From Rhizobium croatiense (lineage in GTDB: Bacteria > Pseudomonadota > Alphaproteobacteria > Rhizobiales > Rhizobiaceae): a stretch of DNA of 64,000 nt. The notes under the pieces are model-generated. The model made no database searches. It saw nothing but the letters and a program-made list of their open reading frames with translations, and was not told the DNA's origin. The stretch lies in NCBI RefSeq assembly GCF_019793465.1, contig NZ_JAILYJ010000003.1, forward strand, positions 62,001-126,000, given 5' to 3'. Made by a program: the position numbers and the translations under genes. Shown here one piece after another: positions 45,330 through 54,628 of the stretch. Numbering within the stretch: the first letter of the stretch is position 1; the number at the start of each line of letters is the position of its first letter.

Positions 45330-45770
45330 TCAGCTGGCGAGCGCGCGCGGTGGTTTCACGCTGTAGCGGGCTTGCCGAAGGCTCCTTTCCAGGAAGACGG
45401 TATTCTCGTCGGGGTCGGGAGAGGGATCCTGGAAGGCGATGTGATTGATTTCGATGCCGGCATGATCCTCGGCAAGGGTGAGCTGGGCATAGACGGTGAC
45501 GCCGCGCGGCTTGATTTCCAGGTCGAGAACGACTTCCGGCTTGCCGCCCCACTCCAGCGTATAGTTTCCGCCCAGGCCGAAATTGACCGTGCCCGGGTGA
45601 AAGAAAAGCTCCGCGGCCGAAGCGACGAGATCGGCCAGATTGCCGTAATACTCGAAGCGCAGCAGTGAAATAAGGTCAGAGGCATCCAGAAGGCGCAGTT
45701 CGGTGGCGACCGGGCTGATCGCGTCTGCGAGGATCTTTTCACGCTGGGCAGAGTGGGGGCATTTTTTCAT
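45330..45770 (-). CDS. conserved hypothetical protein, last gene of the motA-flhB operon
   Basis: The 146-residue soluble protein has no domain I recognise. It contains a strand-rich middle (TVNFGLGGNYTLEWGGKPEVVLDLEIKPRGVTVYAQL) and an acidic loop near the C-terminus. It starts 5 bp after flhB, so it is co-transcribed with flagellar genes. An unnamed orf stands in the same place in the S. meliloti motility cluster, as I recall. A motility role is inferred from position only. Confidence 0.75.
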   Translation of the reverse strand: MKKCPHSAQREKILADAISPVATELRLLDASDLISLLRFEYYGNLADLVASAAELFFHPGTVNFGLGGNYTLEWGGKPEVVLDLEIKPRGVTVYAQLTLAEDHAGIEINHIAFQDPSPDPDENTVFLERSLRQARYSVKPPRALAS

Positions 45771-45775
45771 TCGGC

Positions 45776-46855
45776 TTATCTTACCCGTTTGTTCTTGGCG
45801 TCTGCGGCGTAAACCCTGTGTATGAGCTCCGCAACGGCCTTATAGAAGACTGACGGTATGACACTATCGACCGAGACTTGCGCAAACATGGAGCGCGCAA
45901 GCGGCGGATCTTCGAACACCGGGATGCCGTTCTGCTCGGCAATCTCCCTGATCTTCAGCGCAATGAGGTCCTGGCCCTTCGCCAGCACCACCGGGGCGTC
46001 GTTCTCCTCACGCGCGTAACGCAGCGCCACGGCGTAGTGCGTCGGGTTGGCGATGACGAGCGTTGCGCGGTGCACGTTGGCGATCATGCGCCGGCGCGCG
46101 CGGTCGCGCATCAGCGAGCGCTGCCGGCCTTTGACAAAGGGATCCCCCTGCGCCTGCTTGTTTTCTTCCTTCACCTCGTGGCGCGTCATCTTGAGTTCGG
46201 TGAACCAGTGATGGCGCGTCCAGAAAAAATCGGCGATCGCCACGATCGCAGTGGCGATCAGTATGACGATGATGATCTTGCGCATCGCCGTCATCATCCT
46301 GACGAGGATCGTCTGCGGATCGGAGAACATCGCGTCGATCGAGCCGAAATATTCGCTCCTCAGCACGAAGAACAGGATCACTCCGACGACGACGACCTTG
46401 AACAGCGACTTTCCGAACTCGACGAGGCCGGGCAGGCTGAAGAGCCGTGACCAGCCCTTGATCGGCGAGATGCGCGAGGCCTGCGGCCTGATGCGTTCCA
46501 GCACAGGCGTCGGCAGGTTCTGGAAGATCGACGAGGCGACGCCGAAGACCATGAGCAGGATGAAGGCAGGCGCCAGCAGCGCAGCGATTGCCCAGCCGAG
46601 CCGCACGAACAGCGCCAGGACATCCGGCCCCGTTTCGATCTTCCATTGATCGGGCTGCTCGAAGATATCGCGCAGCATTTCGCTCATGCGCCCGACGCTT
46701 TCGGGAAGGAAGAACACCAGATAGATGAAGGTGGCAAGGATGGTCGCGAAGATCGACAGTTCGCGCGAAAACGGCACATTGCCCTTTTCCGCGGCATCAC
46801 TTTGCTTTTTCGCGGTCGGGGCTTCTGTTTTGCTGTCCTTGTCATCGTCTGCCAA
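45776..46855 (-). CDS. flhB: flagellar type III export protein FlhB
   Basis: The 359-residue inner-membrane protein has four spans (about 32-52, 85-110, 150-167, 190-212) and the cytoplasmic autocleavage motif NPTH at 270-273, which switches export from rod/hook to filament proteins. The best start is TTG 46855, with GGAGGG seven bases upstream and the usual '[13 protein letters not shown]' N-terminus. An apparent extension to ATG 46939 reads through repeat copy C and is not real coding. It is separated from fliG by a 228-bp gap containing that repeat. Confidence 0.93.
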   Translation of the reverse strand: MADDDKDSKTEAPTAKKQSDAAEKGNVPFSRELSIFATILATFIYLVFFLPESVGRMSEMLRDIFEQPDQWKIETGPDVLALFVRLGWAIAALLAPAFILLMVFGVASSIFQNLPTPVLERIRPQASRISPIKGWSRLFSLPGLVEFGKSLFKVVVVGVILFFVLRSEYFGSIDAMFSDPQTILVRMMTAMRKIIIVILIATAIVAIADFFWTRHHWFTELKMTRHEVKEENKQAQGDPFVKGRQRSLMRDRARRRMIANVHRATLVIANPTHYAVALRYAREENDAPVVLAKGQDLIALKIREIAEQNGIPVFEDPPLARSMFAQVSVDSVIPSVFYKAVAELIHRVYAADAKNKRVR

Positions 46856-46891
46856 GTCGCGGCCCTCCGTCAAAGTAACAGGTCGCAGCGA

Positions 46892-46990
46892 ATGCATGCC
46901 ACCCAAGGGCAGCGGTTTTGGGATGACGACATGCACCAAAACAAAGAGCTGTAGCGCGTCGCGAAAACCGGGTTTTCTGCGACACGCTAT
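46892..46990. repeat. palindromic intergenic repeat, copy C, in the fliG-flhB gap
   Basis: A degenerate first hairpin spans ATGCATGCC (46892-46900) to GACATGCA (about 46928-46935) with GGCAGCGGTTTTGGG between. The linker AAAACAAAGAGC follows, and then a long imperfect palindrome TAGCGCGTCGCGAAAACC / GGTTTTCTGCGACACGCTA (about 46952-46989). It lies inside the motA-flhB operon, just upstream of the flhB ribosome-binding site, and could affect flhB expression through RNA structure. Confidence 0.8.
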
Positions 46991-47083
46991 AGAGCGCGGC
47001 CTATCGATGAAGGGTAGTCGCCTGTTGCACGGTGATCAACAGCCGCCTTTTGGGCGGCCGGATTTGTCAACAGTCTCGGAAGA

Positions 47084-48124
47084 TCAGGCCGCTGCCGAAG
47101 CGTCGCCTTCCTTCTCCTTGAGCTCGATCTGACCTGCGTTGGCCAGGCGAATCGCTTCCTGTGCCACGGCGCGCCGGGCAATGGCGATCTCGCGCGGATT
47201 GACCCCGCCCATGCCGCTCTGCAGATCCGATTCGATCATGCGGCGCTGGCGCGGGCTGATGGCGGAGAGAACCGATTCGCGGATCTCGGCCGGCGAGCCG
47301 CGCAGCGAGACGGTGAGCACATCCGTCGAGATGTCGTTGAGCAGCAGGACGCGGCTGCGCTGCGGCATGTACATGAGGTCCTCGAACAGGAAGATCTTCG
47401 GGCGGACCTTGTTGACGGATTCGCGGCTGATCGATTCGAGCGAGGTGAGCAGCGTGTCGACCTGCGGCTTGTCGAGCTCGTTCATGAGGTCGGCGACCTT
47501 CGTCGAGCCGGCGGCGTTGCGTTCTGCCTCGACCTCGGCAAGCAGCGTCATCACTTGGTTCTCAATGATCTGCGCAGCCTTCGGGCTGACCGTCTTCATG
47601 TTGACGGTTCGGTTCATGATGTCGGCGCGCCGGTTGTCGGGGAGCTGCAGCAGCACCTTGGCGCCGAAATTGGAGGGCATCATCGAAAGAATATAGGCGA
47701 CGGTCTGCGGATGTTCACGCAGCAGGAACTGGGCGACGAATGTCGGCTCGGCCTCGCTGAGGCGGTCCCAGATGGAGGTTTCGTAGGCCTGGAAGGCCGT
47801 GCGGCGGCCGAGCAGGCTGTCGACCTCGTCGGGCGTCAGGCCTTCTTCCAGAATGGCCTCGATCGCCTTGGCATTGTCCATCAGTCCGGCGCCCTCGGTG
47901 AAGAGGTCCTCGAACTCGGAGACGAGCGACAGCAGTTCGTCCGGCGGAATGGCGCGCAGCGACTGGGCAGATGCGATAATGGTCTGCAGCTCGGCCTGGG
48001 TGAAATATTTCAACAGCCGGCCGGCGACGCCCTTTCCCATGGCGAGAAGGACCGCCGCCGCCTTTTCAGCCTGGGTCAACGGTTTCCCGGCTAGCGCGCC
48101 GCCGAAATCGTCAAAGTCCATCAT
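47084..48124 (-). CDS. fliG: flagellar motor switch protein FliG
   Basis: The 346-residue protein has the three FliG domains: N-terminal (KAAAVLLAMGKGVAGRLLKYF), middle with EHPQTVAYILSMM, and C-terminal torque domain with IFLFEDL...LNDISTDVLTVSLRG and the charged DLQSGM region. It links FliF to FliM/FliN and meets MotA. GGAGAGG precedes ATG 48124. A weak hairpin GCCGCC/GGCGGC (47042-47058) lies after the stop, without a T-run. Confidence 0.95.
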   Translation of the reverse strand: MMDFDDFGGALAGKPLTQAEKAAAVLLAMGKGVAGRLLKYFTQAELQTIIASAQSLRAIPPDELLSLVSEFEDLFTEGAGLMDNAKAIEAILEEGLTPDEVDSLLGRRTAFQAYETSIWDRLSEAEPTFVAQFLLREHPQTVAYILSMMPSNFGAKVLLQLPDNRRADIMNRTVNMKTVSPKAAQIIENQVMTLLAEVEAERNAAGSTKVADLMNELDKPQVDTLLTSLESISRESVNKVRPKIFLFEDLMYMPQRSRVLLLNDISTDVLTVSLRGSPAEIRESVLSAISPRQRRMIESDLQSGMGGVNPREIAIARRAVAQEAIRLANAGQIELKEKEGDASAAA

Positions 48125-48151
48125 GGTCTAACCTCTCCGTCCCCACAGGGA

Positions 48152-48739
48152 TCAGGCTTTTTTTGTACTCAAAACTTCTATCAGTTTCACGCCGAATCGG
48201 GTGTCGTCATTATCAAGCACGGTGATCTCGCCGCGTGCAATTCTGCGGCCGTTCACCATGATCTCGACAGGTTCGCCGATTTTCTTGTCGAGAGCGATCG
48301 TCGCTCCTTCGTTGAGATTCATCAGGCCGGAGACCTGCATCCGGCTGGTGCCGAGCATGATCTGGACATCGATCGGAATGTCCATGATCAATTCGAAGTT
48401 CGAAGTCAGCGCGCTGCCGAGCGGCGCCGGCGACGCCTCGAACGAAGAGCTGTCGCCGAAATCCATGCCTGCAGCCGGGCTGGTATTGCCAGCGCCGAAA
48501 TCGCCGCCGAAATCGTCGCCGCCGAAAGGGGAATCCAAAATCTCGCCGCCAAAGGCCGCCAGGTCCGTTCCTGCTCCGAAGGCATCATTCTCCAGGTCGC
48601 CGCCAAACTGCGACAGGTCGCCATCGGCATCCTGCTTCAGCACGCCGCGCAGATCGTCGATCGCCTGGTCGAGATCCGCTTCGCTGCCCGGCACATCCAG
48701 GGAGAGGTCGCTGTTCTGCTGTGTTTTCTTCGTAGCCAT
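48152..48739 (-). CDS. fliN: flagellar motor switch protein FliN
   Basis: The 195-residue protein has an unusually long, acidic N-terminal part (about 1-110) with repeated FGG/GDD units, then the SpoA C-ring domain (about 115-195; [39 protein letters not shown]). FliN of enteric bacteria is about 137 residues, so the extra 60 residues are rhizobial-type. It forms the lower switch ring with FliM and docks the export ATPase complex. It sits between fliM and fliG. Confidence 0.93.
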   Translation of the reverse strand: MATKKTQQNSDLSLDVPGSEADLDQAIDDLRGVLKQDADGDLSQFGGDLENDAFGAGTDLAAFGGEILDSPFGGDDFGGDFGAGNTSPAAGMDFGDSSSFEASPAPLGSALTSNFELIMDIPIDVQIMLGTSRMQVSGLMNLNEGATIALDKKIGEPVEIMVNGRRIARGEITVLDNDDTRFGVKLIEVLSTKKA

Positions 48740-48804
48740 GAAATCACTATTCCAGTTGAAACTTGCCTCAAACTGCCTTTGCAGCCCAAAATCCAGAGAA
48801 CCGA

Positions 48805-49755
48805 CTAATTCATTAAATGACGGATGAGTTCGTCATCCGAGTTCATCGTATCCTTGACGCGGACCATGTAGTTTTCGCCTGAGCGCCCGAACTCGCAGAT
48901 ATACAATTCCTTGCTGTTGGCGCTGACCTCGACGCGCACCTCGCCGCTGTCGCGGAAGGGGATGACGTCGCCGACCATCAGCTTCGATATCGTCCGCAGC
49001 GTCAGGTCCTGCAGCCTGATCCTGGCCTCGAGCGTGACATGCGAGCGGCGGACCTGGTCGCCGAGCTGTTCGGTCCATTCCGGAGAGGCGCCGCCGGCCT
49101 GGCGCTTCGGCTTCGGCGGCGTCACCTTGGTCTTCAGCAGCGCCGTTTGCGGAACGATCAACGAGAATTCCGAAACGATGCCGGCGAGCGTGATCGACAT
49201 GTTGATGGCGGCGGCGAATTCGTCCGGCTTGTCTTCTGCCGCCCGGGGGCGCGTGTCATGGGCGTGCGGGGCCGAAAGGCTTGGTTCGAAACCGCCCTGC
49301 GCGTTGACCGCCGAGCGCAGCACCTTGGCGATCTTGTCGAAGACCATGACCGCCAGATCGAGTTCGATGATCGAGAGCAGCCGGTCGGCCGGTTCCTCGA
49401 TCGTATCGGCGGTGGCGCCGAGCAGGTGCTCCATCAGGGTGATGACGAAACCATTGCCGCAGGCAAGCGTGACGTTCTGCGACCAGTTGCGCAAGGTCGC
49501 ATCGACGAGGGTGACGTTGGCGCTGAGGTCGTCGATCAGGTGGTTCTTGTAGCCGATCTCGCAGCCGAGATAGTTGACCGTCACATCGAGGCCGGTCTCG
49601 CTTTTGATGACATCGGGAAAGAACTCGCTATAGACCTCTCCGAAGGCGCTGCAGATCTTGGATACTCTGCCCCTGTCGCCAAGCCCGCCGGTCAGCTTGG
49701 CGAGAAGGGCAGGATCCATTGCCGGTTTGTCATGCGAAGCATCGCTCATGGTCAT
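48805..49755 (-). CDS. fliM: flagellar motor switch protein FliM
   Basis: The 316-residue protein has the FliM middle CheC-like domain ([37 protein letters not shown]) and a C-terminal SpoA domain ([24 protein letters not shown]). The N-terminal CheY-binding 'ILSQDEID' peptide of enteric FliM is not visible, consistent with the different CheY-motor link in rhizobia. ATG 49755 directly follows the motA stop; ATG 49749 is an alternative. Confidence 0.92.
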   Translation of the reverse strand: MTMSDASHDKPAMDPALLAKLTGGLGDRGRVSKICSAFGEVYSEFFPDVIKSETGLDVTVNYLGCEIGYKNHLIDDLSANVTLVDATLRNWSQNVTLACGNGFVITLMEHLLGATADTIEEPADRLLSIIELDLAVMVFDKIAKVLRSAVNAQGGFEPSLSAPHAHDTRPRAAEDKPDEFAAAINMSITLAGIVSEFSLIVPQTALLKTKVTPPKPKRQAGGASPEWTEQLGDQVRRSHVTLEARIRLQDLTLRTISKLMVGDVIPFRDSGEVRVEVSANSKELYICEFGRSGENYMVRVKDTMNSDDELIRHLMN

Positions 49756-50628
49756 TTAAGCCGCCTTGTTTTCGCCGCCTGGGTTCATCATTTCCTGTTC
49801 GACTGCGTCGATGGACGGACGCTCGTAGGCCGAGATCGTCTTGCGGCCGTATTCGAGAGCCACCTGCGGCACCGAACCGTTCATATAGGCCAGCAGAGTT
49901 TGCTTGACGATGACGTAGAGGCGATGCTGCTTGTTGCGGACGACCTTGATCTGGGAGACCAGCGGCGAGCAGAGGCAGTAGGACAACAGGATGCCGAGGA
50001 AGGTGCCGACCAGCGCCGAGCCGATCAGGTGGCCGAGCACTTCGGGCGAATCGTTGATGTGGGCCATCGCCTTGATGACGCCGAGAACGGCCGCGACGAT
50101 ACCGATCGCCGGGAAAGAGTCGCCCATGATCTGGATCGCATGGTAGGGCTTCATCTTGTCGTGCATGATGGTATTGAGCTCTTCATCCATCAGCGCCTCG
50201 ATTTCGTGGCTGCGCGCATTACCGATGATGATCAGGCGGACGTAATCGCAGATGAACGCCGTCAGTTCCTTGTTCTTCAGAACCGTAGGTGCCTGCTGGA
50301 AGATCGTCGATTCGGCCGGATTGTCGATATGGGCTTCGATTTCGTTTCGTGACTTGGTGCGCAGGTCACGCATCAGCGAATAGAGCACGCCGAGCGTGTC
50401 GAGATAATTGCGCTCCTTCGGCACGGCGTGCTTGAAGGCTTCCCCGAGCGCCTTGCCGGAATCCTTCACCACCTTCATCGGGTTGGCCATGATGAAGCTG
50501 CCGAGACCCGCGCCGCCGATGATGACGAATTCGAACGGCTGAAACAGTGCTTCCACGTGGCCGCCCATCGCCATGAAGCTGCCGATGACACAGCCGCAAG
50601 TCACTATAAATCCGATAATGATGTTCAT
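49756..50628 (-). CDS. motA: flagellar motor stator protein MotA
   Basis: The 290-residue membrane protein starts [16 protein letters not shown], with spans near 1-20, 32-52, 170-190 and 200-220. A charged cytoplasmic loop (about 60-160) contacts FliG. With MotB it carries the proton current. The start at 50628 matches the family N-terminus; the open frame further upstream to 50742 is not coding-like. First gene of the motA-fliM-fliN-fliG-flhB unit and divergent from flgF, 252 bp away. Confidence 0.94.
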   Translation of the reverse strand: MNIIIGFIVTCGCVIGSFMAMGGHVEALFQPFEFVIIGGAGLGSFIMANPMKVVKDSGKALGEAFKHAVPKERNYLDTLGVLYSLMRDLRTKSRNEIEAHIDNPAESTIFQQAPTVLKNKELTAFICDYVRLIIIGNARSHEIEALMDEELNTIMHDKMKPYHAIQIMGDSFPAIGIVAAVLGVIKAMAHINDSPEVLGHLIGSALVGTFLGILLSYCLCSPLVSQIKVVRNKQHRLYVIVKQTLLAYMNGSVPQVALEYGRKTISAYERPSIDAVEQEMMNPGGENKAA

Positions 50629-50880
50629 CGTCAGCCCAATCTGAACGTTGCTTTTCTTTGAGACCGATAGGGTTTCTTCCTTGCGTGAGGCTGATGAAAG
50701 GCCGCATGCAGGCATTTCAGCGTGCCAGCTTCGCGCAAGCATCTTCCGTCAATCTGAAGGAGACGAATGGGTGTTCGCGCCCGTCTCTGAGATGCCGCCT
50801 CAGCGAAATTCCGGCCGAACCAGATCAGACGACGCCCGGCTTTTCGTTCCGTTCATCGCCAATGCTTGGAGCTTTCCGAC

Positions 50881-51615
50881 ATGCAATCCGGTCTTTACGT
50901 TTCTCTGTCGTCGCAGATGGCGCTCGAAAAGCGCCTGAACACCATCGCAGACAACATGGCCAATGTGAACACGACCGGTTTTCGCGCCACCGAGGTGAAG
51001 TTCGACGAGATGGTGGCGGCCACCAAGAACAAGCTGAACACCAAGGTTGCCTTCGTCTCCCAGGGCAATGATTATCTGAACGAGCAGAATGGCGAACTGC
51101 AACATACCGGCAACATGCTCGATTTCGCAGTCAAGGGCGATGCATGGTTCTCGCTCGATACGCCGGCCGGCCGCGTGCTGACGCGCGACGGCCGCTTCAC
51201 GATCAAGGATACCGGCGAGCTCGTCTCGATCCGGGGATATCCGGTTCTCGACGCTGGCGGCGCGCCGATCCAGCTCGATACGAAAGCCGGCGAGCCGGCG
51301 GTCGGCACCGACGGCGTCATCTATCAGGCCGGCCGTCAGGTCGGATCGCTCGGGCTGTTCGAGGCCGATATCAGCAAGGGTTACCTGCGCTACGAAAACA
51401 GCGGCATCATGACCACCGATCAGCCGCGCGCCGTCGTCGACCGCTTCAATGTCGGCGTCGAGCAGGGATATCTGGAAAACTCCAACGTCAACGCCATGCG
51501 CGAGATCACCCAGCTGATCGAAGTCAACCGCGCCTTTGAAAGCATCTCGTCGCTGATGCGAGACAGCGAGGATTCGTTCAAGGAAGCCGTCCAGACGCTT
51601 GGGGGCAGCCGCTAA
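50881..51615 (+). CDS. flgF: flagellar basal-body rod protein FlgF
   Basis: The 244-residue proximal rod protein has the FlgF/FlgG N-terminal motif MALEKRLNTIADNMANVNTTGFR and the C-terminal hook-rod domain (LENSNVNAMREITQLIEVNRAFES). GGAG precedes ATG 50881 by eight bases. Its TAA stop (51613-51615) is provided by the start of repeat copy D. It is the first gene of the flgF-fliI unit. Confidence 0.94.
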   Translation: MQSGLYVSLSSQMALEKRLNTIADNMANVNTTGFRATEVKFDEMVAATKNKLNTKVAFVSQGNDYLNEQNGELQHTGNMLDFAVKGDAWFSLDTPAGRVLTRDGRFTIKDTGELVSIRGYPVLDAGGAPIQLDTKAGEPAVGTDGVIYQAGRQVGSLGLFEADISKGYLRYENSGIMTTDQPRAVVDRFNVGVEQGYLENSNVNAMREITQLIEVNRAFESISSLMRDSEDSFKEAVQTLGGSR

Positions 51616-51698
51616 TGCATGTCGCCCGAAAGTGTGCAGCGGTTTTGGGAGGACGACATGCATAGGAACAAAGACCGAAAATGCGTCGCATTTTCCGG
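51613..51698. repeat. palindromic intergenic repeat, copy D, between flgF and fliI
   Basis: ATGCATGTCG (51615-51624) pairs with CGACATGCAT (51654-51663) around GAAAGTGTGCAGCGG. The AACAAAGA linker follows, and then a second palindrome CGAAAATGCG / CGCATTTTC (51676-51695). The first bases TAATGCAT contain the flgF stop codon, and fliI starts 13 bp after the repeat. The element lies within a co-transcribed unit. Confidence 0.87.
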
Positions 51699-51710
51699 TG
51701 GGATTGAAGC

Positions 51711-53105
51711 ATGAGCACGCTACTGTCCGAGGACGGTCTTTCCCCGAAGCTGGCGCATCTGGCGGGTCTCGTCGAGCAATATGCATTGCCGGAGTTCGCG
51801 GTCGCCCATGGCGGTCGCGTGCAGACCATTGCCGCCGGCCACTACACCGTTCGCGGTCTTTCCCGCCATGTTCGTCTCGGCGAGTTCGTGGCGCATAAAT
51901 CCGCCTCCGGCGTCCATCTCGGCGAAGTCGTTCGTGTCGAGCCGGAGCTGATCTACGTCTGCCCGATCGAACCGGGCGAGCCGATTGGCATCCATGATAC
52001 CGTCATCCGCAAGGGCGCCTTCCGCATTTCGCCGTCCGACAGCTGGTGCGGGCGCACTATCAACTCGCTTTGCGAGCCGATCGACGGGCTCGGTCCGATC
52101 GTCGAGAGCCTCGATCGCCGCTCGATCTCCAATACCGCGCCGCCGTCGATGACCCGCCAGCGGGTCGGGACCGGCTTCAAGACCGGCGTGCGCGCGATCG
52201 ACATCTTCTCGCCGCTCTGCCTCGGGCAGCGCCTCGGCATTTTCGCCGGATCGGGCGTCGGCAAGTCGACGCTTCTGTCCATGCTCGCCAGCGCCGACGC
52301 CTTCGACAAAGTTGTCATCGCACTCGTCGGCGAACGCGGCCGCGAGGTGCGCGAATTCATCGAGGATACGCTCGGCAGCAATATGAAGAAGGCGATCGCC
52401 GTCGTCGCGACCAGCGACGAGAGCCCGATGCTGCGCAAGATGGCGCCGCTGACGGCGATCACCATTGCCGAGCATTTCCGCGACAAGGGCGAGAACGTCC
52501 TCTTCATCGTCGACAGTGTCACCCGTTTCGCCCACGCGATCCGCGAGGTGGCAACCGCCTCCGGCGAGCCGCCGATCGCGCGCGGCTATCCCGCGTCGGT
52601 CTTCACCGAACTGCCGCGCCTGCTGGAGCGCGCCGGTCCAGGCCCCGAGGGCGCCGGCACGATCACCGCGATCATCTCGATCCTCGTCGACGGCGACAAC
52701 CACAACGACCCGATCGCCGATTCGACGCGCGGCATCCTCGACGGCCATATCGTCCTGCAGCGCAGCCTCGCCGAAGAAGGGCGTTATCCGCCGATCGATC
52801 CGCTCGCCTCGATCTCGCGTCTTGCCCGCAAGGCCTGGACGCCGGACCAGGAAAAGCTGGTGTCGCGGCTGAAAGTGTTGATCCACCGCTTCGAGGAGAC
52901 TCGAGACCTGCGCCTGATCGGCGGTTACCGCCAGGGCGCCGATCCCGATCTCGACATGGCGGTCAAGCAGGTGCCCATCATTTACGACGTCCTGAAACAG
53001 GCGCCGGGCGATCGTCAGTCGGTCGACGCCTTTGCCGACCTCGCCGGCGCGCTGAAGGCCGCAGCCGGCATGGGCAATCCGGGCGCACCCATCCAGAGGA
53101 GATAA
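51711..53105 (+). CDS. fliI: flagellar export ATPase FliI
   Basis: The 464-residue ATPase resembles the F1 beta subunit: Walker A AGSGVGKS at 179-186, GER at 207-209, Walker B ENVLFIVDS with D268, and the GSITA-like AGTITAIISILVDGDNHNDPIAD stretch. It powers early steps of flagellar export as a hexamer. ATG 51711 follows repeat copy D. The next gene begins 2 bp after its stop with a TTG codon. Confidence 0.95.
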   Translation: MSTLLSEDGLSPKLAHLAGLVEQYALPEFAVAHGGRVQTIAAGHYTVRGLSRHVRLGEFVAHKSASGVHLGEVVRVEPELIYVCPIEPGEPIGIHDTVIRKGAFRISPSDSWCGRTINSLCEPIDGLGPIVESLDRRSISNTAPPSMTRQRVGTGFKTGVRAIDIFSPLCLGQRLGIFAGSGVGKSTLLSMLASADAFDKVVIALVGERGREVREFIEDTLGSNMKKAIAVVATSDESPMLRKMAPLTAITIAEHFRDKGENVLFIVDSVTRFAHAIREVATASGEPPIARGYPASVFTELPRLLERAGPGPEGAGTITAIISILVDGDNHNDPIADSTRGILDGHIVLQRSLAEEGRYPPIDPLASISRLARKAWTPDQEKLVSRLKVLIHRFEETRDLRLIGGYRQGADPDLDMAVKQVPIIYDVLKQAPGDRQSVDAFADLAGALKAAAGMGNPGAPIQRR

Positions 53106-53107
53106 AC

Positions 53108-53650
53108 TTGGCTGAATTCGACGACGAACGCATCGCTTCGCTGAAGCAGCGCAGGAAGGGCGCCACGCTGGATCGGTTCCTCACTTACACCGGCCTGGCG
53201 CTTGCCGGCGCTTCGGCCTTTTTCCCCTGGTACGTCTTCTTCAACGCCGACAAGTTCGGCATCAACGTCGCCGCCAGCAGCAATTCGCGCGAACTCCCGG
53301 ATTGGCCGGCCCGCAACGTCTTCAGCGTCTCGCCGCTGGCCATGGTCAACAAGAACGAGGCGGCCAAGAAAGTTCCGCCGGTCGATCCGCTGACGACGGC
53401 AACGGTCTCCGATCTCGGCAAAGCGCGTGATGGCGGCGACTTTCTGGAGGAGCAACCGTTCCCCGGCAAGTCTTCCTTCCGCCTGCTGCATGTCTCCAAC
53501 GGCCGGGCGTTGATCGAGGATCCCTCGGGCATGTATGTGGTGCGCATCGGCTCGGTCCTGCCCGACGAAAGCCGCCTTGCGACGCTGGAGCAGCGGGACG
53601 GCAAGTGGGTGATCATCACTTCCAAGGGTGAGATCTACAAGAACGACTGA
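53108..53650 (+). CDS. flagellar-cluster protein of unknown function with one membrane span (TTG start)
   Basis: The 180-residue protein starts at TTG 53108, with AGAGGAG seven bases upstream. It has a basic N-terminus (DERIASLKQRRKGATLDRFL), a single span (about 25-45, GLALAGASAFFPWYVFF) and a C-terminal domain with FRLLHVSNGRALIEDPSGMYVVRIGSVLP, possibly a periplasmic beta domain. It directly follows fliI where many bacteria have fliJ, but it has no FliJ-like coiled coil. The same unnamed orf follows fliI in S. meliloti as far as I recall. Likely a motility accessory protein. Confidence 0.75.
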   Translation: MAEFDDERIASLKQRRKGATLDRFLTYTGLALAGASAFFPWYVFFNADKFGINVAASSNSRELPDWPARNVFSVSPLAMVNKNEAAKKVPPVDPLTTATVSDLGKARDGGDFLEEQPFPGKSSFRLLHVSNGRALIEDPSGMYVVRIGSVLPDESRLATLEQRDGKWVIITSKGEIYKND

Positions 53651-53678
53651 ACCGCTTTGCAAAGGCCGAAGGCAACGG

Positions 53679-53715
53679 GGGCTCCGCCGCAGACCGGCAG
53701 GAGCCCTTTCTCTTA
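53679..53715 (+). terminator. probable intrinsic terminator after the flgF-fliI unit
   Basis: GGGCTCC (53679-53685) pairs with GGAGCCC (53700-53706) around a 14-base loop and is followed by TTTCTCTT. It lies 29 bp after the orf stop and before the flgB promoter region (53716-53811). Confidence 0.65.
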
Positions 53716-53811
53716 TGCGGCCTGGCCGAAAGCGCCTCCAAGTCCGATTTCCGGTAAGTCCCACGCAAGATTACCGCACTAGGTTCGGGCTAGTAAAAAC
53801 GGAGAGTTCTC

Positions 53812-54204
53812 ATGCAACCGATCCAACTTTTCGACTTGGCTTCGCGACAGGCGGAATGGCTGACGATCCGTCAGCAGGTTGTTGCCGGCAATATCGCGAA
53901 TGCCAATACCCCGAAATTCCGCGCCAAGGACGTCACGCCCTTTGACGCCGTGCTCGACAAGTCCGACATCGCCATGGCGCGCACCAATCCGGCGCACTTC
54001 AGCGGCAACGATCTCAGCGACAGCGGCGATATCGACGTCAAGGACGCCGCGCTCGACCAGGAGATCGGCATCCAGGAATCCGGCAACACCGTCGGACTGG
54101 CCGAAGAGCTTTCGAAGTCGGGCGACATCAAACGCCAGTACGATCTGAACACCTCGCTGGTCAGCTCCTTCAACCGCATGATGCTGATGACCGTCAGGAA
54201 GTAA
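53812..54204 (+). CDS. flgB: flagellar basal-body rod protein FlgB
   Basis: The 130-residue proximal rod protein has the rod N-terminal motif [24 protein letters not shown]. It lacks the long central domain of FlgF/G, as expected. ATG 53812 is preceded by GGAGAG. First gene of the ten-gene flgB-fliP operon; flgC follows 4 bp on. Confidence 0.94.
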   Translation: MQPIQLFDLASRQAEWLTIRQQVVAGNIANANTPKFRAKDVTPFDAVLDKSDIAMARTNPAHFSGNDLSDSGDIDVKDAALDQEIGIQESGNTVGLAEELSKSGDIKRQYDLNTSLVSSFNRMMLMTVRK

Positions 54205-54208
54205 TTTC

Positions 54209-54625
54209 ATGGATCCGCTTTCCGCCGCTATGAAAATTGCCGGTTCGGGGCTCGAGGCGCAATCGACGCGTCTGCGCATCGTCTCGGAAAACATCGCCAA
54301 CGCCCGTTCGACCGGCGACACGCCCGGCGCCGATCCCTATCGCCGCAAGACGATCACCTTCGGTCAGCAGATGGACCGCGCGAGCGGCGTCGAGACGGTC
54401 AACGTCAAGAAGGTCGGCGTCGACGAAGGTGATTTCAGCACCGAATTCGACCCCAGCAACCCGGCTGCGGACCAGAAGGGCGTCGTCAAGCTGCCGAACG
54501 TCAACATCCTGGTCGAGATGGCCGACATGCGTGAAGCCAACCGCTCCTACGACGCCAACCTGCAGACCATCAAGCAGACCCGCGACCTCATCTCGTCCAC
54601 GATCGATCTTCTGAAGAGCCAATAA
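54209..54625 (+). CDS. flgC: flagellar basal-body rod protein FlgC
   Basis: The 138-residue rod protein has the N-terminal motif [15 protein letters not shown] and the C-terminal '[29 protein letters not shown]' helix. It follows flgB by 4 bp and precedes fliE by 3 bp, consistent with one transcript and equal output. Confidence 0.94.
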   Translation: MDPLSAAMKIAGSGLEAQSTRLRIVSENIANARSTGDTPGADPYRRKTITFGQQMDRASGVETVNVKKVGVDEGDFSTEFDPSNPAADQKGVVKLPNVNILVEMADMREANRSYDANLQTIKQTRDLISSTIDLLKSQ

Positions 54626-54628
54626 TAA

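Noticed and set aside
47042..47058. Hairpin GCCGCC/GGCGGC after fliG as a terminator
   Set aside because: There is no T-rich tail on the minus strand, and flhB downstream appears to be in the same unit.
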